This document shows positions 1-5,195 of a DNA stretch of 5,195 bases, piece by piece. The stretch is taken from contig JAQBQC010000001.1 of NCBI GenBank assembly GCA_028287205.1, positions 1 to 5,195 of the forward strand, read 5' to 3'. Positions within the stretch are counted from its first letter, which is position 1; each line of letters begins with the position of its first letter. The notes below the pieces were generated by a model. That model had not been told where the DNA came from, did not search any database, and saw only the letters and a list, made by a program, of their open reading frames with translations. The DNA comes from Gemmatimonadota bacterium (GTDB lineage: Bacteria > Gemmatimonadota > Gemmatimonadetes > Gemmatimonadales > Gemmatimonadaceae). The translations under genes and the position numbers were made by a program.

Positions 1-694
1 GCACCGAGCAGTCGCGCTCACCGAGATGAATCACGTTGCCGTGCGAGTCGCCGAGAATCTGAAACTCGATGTGGCGGGGCCGCGCGAGATATTTCTCGAC
101 GTACACATCGCCGCTGCCGAACGCCGACAGCGCCTCCGATCGCGCGAGCTGAAACGCGCGTGCGAAATCCTCGGCATCGTTGGCGACACGCATCCCCTTG
201 CCGCCGCCGCCCGCCGCCGCCTTGATGATCACGGGAAAGCCGATCTCGCGAGCGAAGCCGAGCGCCTCGTCCACGTCCTCGACGGGACCGGGCGTGCCGG
301 GAACGATCGGCACGCCGACATCGGCCATCGTGCGCCGCGCGGTGGCCTTGTCGCCCATGAGGCGGATCTGCTCCGCGGTGGGGCCGATGAATGTGATGTT
401 CGACGCCGCGCACGTCTCCGCGAACTCCGCGTTCTCGGCCAGGAACCCATAGCCGGGATGGATCGCGTCGGCACCCGTGATCTCGGCGGCCGCGATCAGG
501 CGTGGAATCTTGAGATAGGACTCGCGCGCGGGCGCCGGGCCGATGCACACGTCATCGTCGGCGAAGCGGACGTGAAGCGACTCGCGATCGGCTTCCGAGT
601 AGACAGCCACCGTCTGAATGTCGAGCTCGCGGCACGCGCGGATGATTCGAAGCGCGATCTCGCCGCGATTGGCGATCAGAACTTTCTTGAACAT
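1..694 (-). CDS. accC: Biotin carboxylase subunit of acetyl-CoA carboxylase (C-terminus cut off by window edge)
   Basis: AccC is the ATP-dependent enzyme that carboxylates the biotin on AccB, using bicarbonate, in the first half-reaction of cytosolic acetyl-CoA carboxylase. The reading frame starts at ATG 694 with [20 protein letters not shown], the classic biotin carboxylase N-terminus, and stays open for 231 codons to the window edge; a full protein is about 450 residues. Visible landmarks are [10 protein letters not shown] (residues 79-88), MGDK with ATP-binding Lys116, the ATP-grasp segment IIK (Lys158) followed by the glycine-rich loop [10 protein letters not shown] (161-170), EKYL (200-203), RHIEFQ (207-212) and ERDCS (226-230). 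The catalytic Glu and Arg of the C-terminal half lie outside the window. The gene follows pilT after 45 bases; no strong Shine-Dalgarno is visible in front of the ATG. Pyruvate or propionyl-CoA carboxylase relatives share these motifs, but the nearby accB strongly supports accC. Confidence 0.95.
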   Translation of the reverse strand, partial: MFKKVLIANRGEIALRIIRACRELDIQTVAVYSEADRESLHVRFADDDVCIGPAPARESYLKIPRLIAAAEITGADAIHPGYGFLAENAEFAETCAASNITFIGPTAEQIRLMGDKATARRTMADVGVPIVPGTPGPVEDVDEALGFAREIGFPVIIKAAAGGGGKGMRVANDAEDFARAFQLARSEALSAFGSGDVYVEKYLARPRHIEFQILGDSHGNVIHLGERDCSV

Positions 695-739
695 CAGTTG
701 GTGTACCCGGCGTGGCGGAGCGACTGGCCAGCCGTGCTG
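695..739 (-). other. Short pilT-accC intergenic spacer
   Basis: This 45-base gap separates the pilT stop from the accC ATG. It holds a short 8-bp palindrome (CTGGCCAG at 724-731) but no clear Shine-Dalgarno sequence, promoter or terminator that I can support. The two genes are most simply read as one transcript. Confidence 0.4.
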
Positions 740-1960
740 TCAGCCATCGCCATCGCGTTGAAAGTCGTCCCAGCTCGTGTCGCTGGATCCCTCGACACCC
801 TGTGCGCGCAAGGCGAGCTCGCTCGGGTTGGTGGCGAAGAATAACGCGTTCTCGTAGGTGATGACACCACGAGTGTACCACTGCATCAGCGATTGATCGA
901 AGCTCTGCATTCCATATTGCACCGTCCCTTCCTTGATCAGATCCGGAATGTCGAGCGATTTCGTCATGTCGCGAATCTGATCGCGCACGGCGGCGGTGTT
1001 GATCAGAATCTCCACCGCAGGAATACGGCCGGGCTTGTCCGAGCGCGGCACGAGACGGAGCGAGATCACCGCGGCGAGCGCGCTCGCGAGCGTGAATCGC
1101 ACTTCGTTCTGCTGGTGCGGCGCGTAGAAGGAGAGCACGCGATTGATCGTCTGCGTCGCATCGGTGGTGTGGAGCGTCGAAAACACCAGGTGTCCCGTGT
1201 CCGCCGCCTTGAGCGCGACTTCGAGGGTTTCCGTGTCTCGAATCTCACCGATCAGGATGACGTCGGGGTCCTGTCGCAGCACGCGCCGAAGGGCGACGCC
1301 GAAGCTGCCCGTGTCCGCGCCGACCTCGCGCTGATTGATGCTCGAGTTGATGTCGCGATGCAGGAACTCGATCGGATCCTCGATCGTGATCACGTTCGCG
1401 TGGCGCTTGTCGTTGATGTGCTGCAGCATGGCCGCGAGCGCCGTCGACTTTCCGGATCCCGTCACACCGGTGACGAGCACCAGCCCGCGCGGACGGAGCG
1501 CGATGTCCTCGACGATCTTCGGAAGATTCAGCTCGGTCGCGGTCTTCACCTGATACGGAACCGCGCGCATGGCGTACGCGATCGTGCCGCGCTGCTGATA
1601 CACATTCACACGGAAACGTCCGATGCCCGGAACGCCGATCGCGAAATCGGCCTCCTTCGCTTCGGCGAATTCCTTCACCTGCTTCGGAGTCATGATCTGC
1701 TCGGCCAGCGCCTTCAGATCTTCCGGCTTGAGCGGCGGCAGATCGAGCGACATGAGATCGCCGTTGACGCGGAGCACGGGTGGACGACCGACCTTGAGAT
1801 GCACATCCGATGCATTCTGCTGAATCATCCGCTGCAGCACCGCCTTGAAATTGAACGAGGCGGGCGTGGCGGGCACCGGGATGTCCACCTGCGCCGGTAC
1901 GCGCGGCGTAGGCGAGGGAGGATCATCGGTGGTGAGCGGCAGAATCGTCGGGTTAGCCAT
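740..1960 (-). CDS. pilT: PilT-family type IV pilus retraction ATPase
   Basis: This is a hexameric secretion-type ATPase of the PilT/PilU/GspE superfamily, which would act at the cytoplasmic base of a type IV pilus and drive filament retraction (twitching motility, DNA uptake). From ATG 1960 it has 406 residues, longer than the usual ~345-380 because of a Pro-rich N-terminal extension (about residues 5-36) and an acidic tail after [12 protein letters not shown]. The N-terminal PAS-like domain contains ASDVHLKVG (50-58). The ATPase core shows Walker [10 protein letters not shown] (165-173), Asp box ITIEDPIEF (191-199), Walker [13 protein letters not shown] (231-242) and His box [12 protein letters not shown] (257-268). 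The AIRNLIRE retraction motif is represented by AVRDQIRD (324-331). The ATG overlaps the accB stop by 8 bases (ATGGCTAA). An in-frame GTG at 1972 would add four residues and is the alternative start. It lies between accB and accC with no pilus genes in view. PilT versus a PilT-like paralogue cannot be settled here. Confidence 0.92.
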   Translation of the reverse strand: MANPTILPLTTDDPPSPTPRVPAQVDIPVPATPASFNFKAVLQRMIQQNASDVHLKVGRPPVLRVNGDLMSLDLPPLKPEDLKALAEQIMTPKQVKEFAEAKEADFAIGVPGIGRFRVNVYQQRGTIAYAMRAVPYQVKTATELNLPKIVEDIALRPRGLVLVTGVTGSGKSTALAAMLQHINDKRHANVITIEDPIEFLHRDINSSINQREVGADTGSFGVALRRVLRQDPDVILIGEIRDTETLEVALKAADTGHLVFSTLHTTDATQTINRVLSFYAPHQQNEVRFTLASALAAVISLRLVPRSDKPGRIPAVEILINTAAVRDQIRDMTKSLDIPDLIKEGTVQYGMQSFDQSLMQWYTRGVITYENALFFATNPSELALRAQGVEGSSDTSWDDFQRDGDG

Positions 1961-2459
1961 TCGGGTCGACACGGAAGAGGACCTGCCCGTACTCGACCGG
2001 ATGCGCGTCCGTCACGAGGACCTCACGCACCACGCCCGAGTACTCGGACTCGATCTCGTTCATGATCTTCATCGCCTCGATGATGCAGAGTATCTGCCCT
2101 TTCTCGACGCGAGTCCCCTCGACGACGTACGGCGGGATCCCTGGTTCGGGCGAGCGGTAGAAGGTGCCAACCATCGGTGATTTCACCTCCAGCAGCTTCA
2201 CCTTCGGTGCTTCCACCTTGGCCGATCCCTCTTCTTCGGCGGTAAGGGCTACCCCTTCCGACGGTGTAAGTCGGCTGGACGTAACGGCCTGGGGGATTAT
2301 CGCCGGGAGCGGCACCGCCGGCGTCACCATGGCTCCGCGCTGTTGCGGGGTCTTGGAGATACGGAGCTTCATCCCCTTGTCCGTCGATATCTCGATCGAG
2401 TCGACCGATGAACCGTCGAGCAGCTCGACGATCTTTTTTACGTAGCGTAAGTCGATCAT
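1953..2459 (-). CDS. accB: Biotin carboxyl carrier protein of acetyl-CoA carboxylase (BCCP)
   Basis: AccB carries biotin between biotin carboxylase (AccC) and the carboxyltransferase during malonyl-CoA formation. The 168-residue product has the usual family length and layout: an N-terminal segment [20 protein letters not shown] resembling BCCP starts, a flexible Pro/Ala/Glu-rich linker (about 37-88), and a C-terminal biotinyl domain (about 90-166). That domain contains [14 protein letters not shown] (94-107), the protruding thumb loop typical of bacterial AccB (about 102-113), and the biotinylation motif [10 protein letters not shown] with Lys131 as the predicted biotinylated residue. The start is ATG 2459, the first ATG of the frame, which gives the family-like N-terminus; only a weak GGA precedes it. 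It lies 31 bases after the peptidase gene and its TAA overlaps the start of pilT, so pilT separates it from its partner accC. Confidence 0.96.
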   Translation of the reverse strand: MIDLRYVKKIVELLDGSSVDSIEISTDKGMKLRISKTPQQRGAMVTPAVPLPAIIPQAVTSSRLTPSEGVALTAEEEGSAKVEAPKVKLLEVKSPMVGTFYRSPEPGIPPYVVEGTRVEKGQILCIIEAMKIMNEIESEYSGVVREVLVTDAHPVEYGQVLFRVDPNG

Positions 2460-2479
2460 AGTCCGATTCGGGTGATCGC

Positions 2480-2498
2480 TCGCGTGATCGTCACGCGA
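2480..2498 (-). other. Hairpin at the pepP stop codon, upstream of accB
   Basis: An 8-bp perfect inverted repeat with a 3-base loop (TCGCGTGA / TCG / TCACGCGA on the plus strand) spans the peptidase stop codon and the start of the 31-base gap before accB. No run of T follows it on the transcribed strand, so it does not look like an intrinsic terminator. It may be a transcript hairpin affecting translation or processing, or may be chance in GC-rich DNA. Confidence 0.45.
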
Positions 2499-3579
2499 TT
2501 TCCATCAGATCGCGAGGAAACGACGTCAGTATACGTGGTCCTTCGGGTTCGAGCACGACATCATCCTCGATGCGTACGCCGCCCCACCCGGCGCGATAGA
2601 TACCTGGCTCGATCGTGACGACCGCCTGCGCGGGCAGCGGCGCTTCCGCAGTCTTCGACAATCGTGGTGCCTCGTGTACTTCGAGTCCGATTCCGTGGCC
2701 GAGGCTGTGTCCGAACCCCTCGCCCTGTCCGCGCTGTTCAATGTACTGCCTGGCCAGGGCGTCGGCATCTCGCCCCGTCATCCCCGCACGTACGTTTGCC
2801 GACGCATGCGCGTTTGCGCCGCGCACGATGTCGTAGACCTCGCGCTGTTCATCGGAGGCCCGCCCGATGACGAAGGTGCGCGTCACGTCGGAGCAATACC
2901 CGCCGACGATCGCACCATAGTCGATGAGAAGAAAGTCCCCCGCGCCAACCTCGCGCTCCGCGGCGCGCGCATGTGGCAGTGCCGCGCGCGGACCGGACGC
3001 GACGATCGTCTCGAACGGAAAGCCCTCGCTGCCCTCGGCGCGCAGAGACTGCTCGAGGGCACCCGCGATCGCGAGCTCCGTCATCCCCGCACGCACCTGT
3101 GACACCGCGCGCTCGAGCGCGCGGTGCGCCACGTCGGCCGCCTCCTGGATGCGCTCGACTTCCTGCGGGTCCTTCCGCTCGCGCAGCGTCTCCACGAGAT
3201 CGTTGGTCGGCCGCCACTGCCAGCGCGCTCCGGCATTCAGCAATCGCTCGAAGTCTCGATGCAGCAGATGCGCGGACTCGAAGCCGATGAGCTTCACTCC
3301 GGTGAGCTCGGGGAGGAGCTGCCAGAGTCCCGTCCAGAGACTCGCCGACTCGATGGCCACGCGCGCGAAATCACCGACCTCATCGCGCACCTGTGTCGCG
3401 TAGCGAAAGTCGGTGATGAACAGCGTCTCGCGCGCCGTCACCAAGACGAGCGCGCTCGAGCCCGAGAAGCCGGTGATGTAGCGGATGTTGGGGAGGCTGG
3501 TGAGCAGTACCGCGTCGAGATGCGCGGCGACGAGGGCCTCGCGAAGCGCGGTGCGTCGGTCGGAGCGGCGGTCAGCCAC
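2491..3579 (-). CDS. pepP: M24-family Xaa-Pro aminopeptidase
   Basis: A cytosolic metallopeptidase predicted to release the N-terminal residue from peptides with proline in position two. From GTG 3579 it has 362 residues, matching the short aminopeptidase P type (such as B. subtilis YqhT) rather than the ~440-residue E. coli PepP. An N-terminal creatinase-like domain includes [15 protein letters not shown] (29-43). The C-terminal pita-bread domain carries all five expected metal ligands: Asp220 (LLIDYG), Asp231 (SDVTRTF), His295 ([10 protein letters not shown]), Glu324 (TIEPGIY) and Glu338 (RIEDD). The further catalytic histidines His203 (LPHA) and His302 are present, as is [10 protein letters not shown] (187-196). 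The frame is open further upstream, but that part overlaps aroQ and does not look like the family. GTG 3579 overlaps the aroQ stop by 8 bases (GTGGCTGA). It ends 31 bases before accB. Prolidase (pepQ) is a less likely alternative. Confidence 0.93.
   Translation of the reverse strand: MADRRSDRRTALREALVAAHLDAVLLTSLPNIRYITGFSGSSALVLVTARETLFITDFRYATQVRDEVGDFARVAIESASLWTGLWQLLPELTGVKLIGFESAHLLHRDFERLLNAGARWQWRPTNDLVETLRERKDPQEVERIQEAADVAHRALERAVSQVRAGMTELAIAGALEQSLRAEGSEGFPFETIVASGPRAALPHARAAEREVGAGDFLLIDYGAIVGGYCSDVTRTFVIGRASDEQREVYDIVRGANAHASANVRAGMTGRDADALARQYIEQRGQGEGFGHSLGHGIGLEVHEAPRLSKTAEAPLPAQAVVTIEPGIYRAGWGGVRIEDDVVLEPEGPRILTSFPRDLMEIA
3103..3126. repeat. 24-bp perfect palindrome inside the peptidase gene
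   Basis: Two 12-base arms (CACCGCGCGCTC and its reverse complement) meet with no spacer around a central CTCGAG. It lies in the pepP coding region, where it encodes the helix residues H-R-A-L-E-R-A-V (152-159). It could form a cruciform or RNA stem, or be a protein-binding site; it could also result from strong GC-rich codon choice in an alternating Arg/Ala helix. Confidence 0.6.
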
Positions 3580-4012
3580 GGGGCTCGAGCCGCGCCACGA
3601 GCCCACGAAGCGCGAGCTCGTACCCGATCGGGCCGAAGCCGCAAAGCATTCCGACGGCGCTGCTCGCGAGTACGGTGTGCCGCCGCTCGGGCTCGCGCGC
3701 GAAGATGTTCGACAGGTGCAACTCGACGAAGGGAATCTCCGCGGCGCCGAATGCATCGCGAATGGCGAGGCTGGAGTGCGAGTACGCGCCGGCGTTGATC
3801 AGCGCGCCCTGTGCTCGTCCACGCAGCGCGAGAATCACATCGACGAGCTCGCCCTCCCCGCTCTTCTGCGCGAACTCGAGCTCCACGCGGAGCTCCGTCG
3901 CGACCTTGCGCAGGCGCGCCTCGATGTCGGCGAGTGTTTCCGTTCCGTAGATCGCTGGCTCGCGCGTGCCGAGGAGATTGAGGCTCGGTCCATTCAGCAC
4001 TGCGATCCGCAC
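3572..4012 (-). CDS. aroQ: Type II 3-dehydroquinate dehydratase
   Basis: AroQ converts 3-dehydroquinate to 3-dehydroshikimate, the third step of the shikimate pathway, as a cytosolic dodecamer. From GTG 4012 the product is 146 residues, the normal family length, and begins MRIAVLNGPSLNLLG, matching the usual N-terminus. Active-site features are Arg17 and Tyr22 in the lid (GTREPAIYG), Asn73 and His79 in NAGAYSHSS, Glu98 and His99 in ELHLSN, and Arg111 in REPERRH. The conserved NGPN has become NGPS (Ser10), an unusual change near the active site. The GTG overlaps the upstream TAG by one base (TAGTG). An ATG at 4036 would add eight residues (MAGRAEKV) and overlap the upstream gene by 25 bases; I prefer the GTG because homologues start there, though this is not certain. 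Its stop overlaps the start of the peptidase gene, suggesting coupled translation. Confidence 0.95.
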   Translation of the reverse strand: MRIAVLNGPSLNLLGTREPAIYGTETLADIEARLRKVATELRVELEFAQKSGEGELVDVILALRGRAQGALINAGAYSHSSLAIRDAFGAAEIPFVELHLSNIFAREPERRHTVLASSAVGMLCGFGPIGYELALRGLVARLEPRG

Positions 4013-5195
4013 TACTTTTTCAGCCCGTCCAGCCATTCGTGGAACAGCTCGAGATCGGACTGCGAGTCGTCGCCGTGTGATGCCGTCTCGACCGCGGACT
4101 CGCTCTGCCCTTCCGCGGTGCCGTTGCCGTTCTCGCGATTGGCGAAGAACTCGTCGAACGACACGGTGGGCTGACTCGCGCGATGCTCTGCGTCCGTGCG
4201 AGCGCGCGTGTTCTGAAACACGGCATCGAGCGAGAGCGCGTCGGATGCCGCGCGCGTGGGCTGTCCGGCGGGCCCGGTGCTCTCGGGCGTGAACTCCTCG
4301 GAGAACGCGCTCGCCAGTGAGGCGGCTGCGCGCTCGTCGGTCGCGGCGACCTTCGGCTTGCCGGAGAAGAGCGTTTCGAGCGCGGAGCGGTCGTCGTCGC
4401 TCACCGTCTCCGGCGGCTCGGGAGCGGGCACCGCCTCGGGCGCCATCGCTTCGGGTGCGGCCGCCTGCATTGTGGGCACGGCGAAGGACGTCGTGTGCGC
4501 AAGCTGGGCCTCCGATGCCGCGAGATCGACTCCTTCGTGAGTCGCCTGCTCTTCTACGTCATGTTCGGCCGGCGCCGCCGATGCCTGCGACTGGCTCGCG
4601 TGCGCTGTCGCCGAGCTCTCGTCTGCCTCCCCCGGCGGACGCCGCGTCGCGAACGCCGTGAAGAACGTCCGGATCGACTGCGTCGAGTACGGCCGATTCT
4701 TCGCTGCGCTGATGATCTCCTGCGAGATGTCGGCGATGAGCGGGATGCTCGAGTGCGCGCCCCGCTCCAGTGCAGCGATGCGCTCGGCGTACGACGTGTC
4801 GTCCGGATTCTTCGCGGCGAGATGGCGATAGACGTATATCGCCTGATCGATGTGCCCCTGCTCGCGCAGTAGCTCCGCACCGGATTCGGTCATCATGAGA
4901 TCGGGGAGCAGCGCATCGGACGAGGTGCGGCTGCTCAAATCGAGCATGCGGCCCACCGTCGGATCGTAGGGCTCTTCGTCGAACGTGCGACCGTCGTCCG
5001 CGGGGCCTGCGGTCGAGCCCTCGCCTGTGCCGACGCTGTCGACGCGCATCGGTGTCTCGAGCTCCGGACCCGCAAAGAGCGTCGCCAGCTCGGCCGCCGT
5101 CGCGGGGGGCACAACCGGCGCGGCGGGTGCCGTCGGCAGCGCGGGAACGGAGAACTCCGCCGTCGTGCTGATCGGCGGCAGGTCGGAGTGCGACG
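4012..5195 (-). CDS. TPR-containing acidic low-complexity protein (N-terminus outside window)
   Basis: The frame is open from the window edge to TAG at 4012 (393 residues visible, numbered from base 5193), so the true start lies outside. A GTG at 5112 is in frame but the sequence upstream has the same character and no stop, so it is probably internal. The visible part is rich in Ala, Glu, Ser, Pro and Asp and is likely mostly disordered. One helical segment (residues about 104-143) fits a tetratricopeptide repeat: GAELLREQGHIDQAIYVYRH followed by LAAKNPDD and a second helix. A patch near 173-186 (SIRTFFTAFATRRP) looks ordered. Short hydrophobic/aromatic motifs recur in the tail (ALETLFSG, LSLDAVFQ, VSFDEFFAN) and the protein ends ELFHEWLDGLKK. 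No signal peptide can be judged and no membrane segment is visible. The function is unknown; a scaffolding or protein-interaction role is an inference from the TPR and motifs. It directly overlaps aroQ and is probably co-transcribed with it. Confidence 0.8.
   Translation of the reverse strand, partial: SHSDLPPISTTAEFSVPALPTAPAAPVVPPATAAELATLFAGPELETPMRVDSVGTGEGSTAGPADDGRTFDEEPYDPTVGRMLDLSSRTSSDALLPDLMMTESGAELLREQGHIDQAIYVYRHLAAKNPDDTSYAERIAALERGAHSSIPLIADISQEIISAAKNRPYSTQSIRTFFTAFATRRPPGEADESSATAHASQSQASAAPAEHDVEEQATHEGVDLAASEAQLAHTTSFAVPTMQAAAPEAMAPEAVPAPEPPETVSDDDRSALETLFSGKPKVAATDERAAASLASAFSEEFTPESTGPAGQPTRAASDALSLDAVFQNTRARTDAEHRASQPTVSFDEFFANRENGNGTAEGQSESAVETASHGDDSQSDLELFHEWLDGLKK

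Noticed and set aside
26..844. Open frame of about 272 codons on the plus strand opposite accC
   Set aside because: The minus strand encodes unmistakable biotin carboxylase across nearly the whole stretch. The plus-strand product shows no family features and is explained by GC-rich codon bias.
1081..1092. CGCTCGCGAGCG 12-bp palindrome within pilT
   Set aside because: Short palindromes built from CTCGAG, TCGCGA and CGCG steps are frequent here because of base composition and codon choice, so this one is not notable.
893..2065. Long open frame of about 390 codons on the plus strand opposite pilT
   Set aside because: It is the mirror of a strongly codon-biased GC-rich gene. The product is Arg/His-rich with no recognisable family motif, while the minus strand encodes a complete PilT with every ATPase motif.
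3580..3756. A longer peptidase start extending 59 codons upstream of GTG 3579
   Set aside because: The extension lies wholly within aroQ, is Ser/Arg-rich without resemblance to the creatinase-like N-domain, and would make the protein longer than its short aminopeptidase P relatives.
3124..4174. Plus-strand open frames opposite pepP and aroQ (about 224 and 229 codons)
   Set aside because: They overlap well-supported minus-strand enzymes with full catalytic residue sets, and their products are Arg-rich low-complexity sequence.
5110..5112. GTG at 5112 as the true start of the TPR protein
   Set aside because: The frame stays open to the window edge with the same Pro/Ala/Ser composition and no stop, and no convincing ribosome binding site precedes this GTG, so a start outside the window is more likely.

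Overview
This window is a compact block of six genes, all read from the minus strand (transcription runs from high to low coordinates). It is very GC-rich and has almost no intergenic DNA: two gaps of 31 and 45 bases and three short gene overlaps. Both ends are cut inside genes, so the operon promoter and terminator lie outside the window. I see no tRNA, rRNA, CRISPR array, insertion sequence, prophage gene or riboswitch.

In transcription order the genes are: (1) a large acidic, low-complexity protein with one TPR-like segment (4012-5195, N-terminus missing); (2) aroQ, type II 3-dehydroquinate dehydratase (3572-4012); (3) an M24 Xaa-Pro aminopeptidase (2491-3579); (4) accB, biotin carboxyl carrier protein (1953-2459); (5) a PilT-family ATPase (740-1960); (6) accC, biotin carboxylase (1-694, C-terminus missing). 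The core aroQ - Xaa-Pro peptidase - accB - accC is a widespread bacterial arrangement, for example the yqhS-yqhT-efp-accB-accC region of Bacillus subtilis. Two departures stand out here: no efp gene lies between the peptidase and accB, and a complete pilT-like gene sits between accB and accC.

The organism is probably a GC-rich Gram-negative bacterium outside the Proteobacteria. My best guess is Gemmatimonadota, based on gene order, composition and the style of the TPR protein (disordered acidic linkers and a C-terminus ending in a Trp-Leu-x-Gly-Leu-Lys-Lys motif). This is an impression, not a proof; Acidobacteriota or a deltaproteobacterial lineage remain possible.

Functionally, AccB and AccC are the biotin carrier and biotin carboxylase halves of acetyl-CoA carboxylase, the committed step of fatty acid synthesis. 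AroQ acts in the shikimate pathway, and the M24 peptidase trims peptides with proline in the second position. The PilT-like ATPase would power type IV pilus retraction or a related machine. Tight overlaps and the lack of strong Shine-Dalgarno sequences suggest translational coupling. Most of the window is ordinary housekeeping. The points worth a second look are the pilT placement, its altered AIRNLIRE-like motif, an Asn-to-Ser change in AroQ, a 24-bp perfect palindrome inside the peptidase gene, a hairpin at the peptidase stop codon, and repeated short aromatic motifs in the TPR protein. I found no convincing new biological system.
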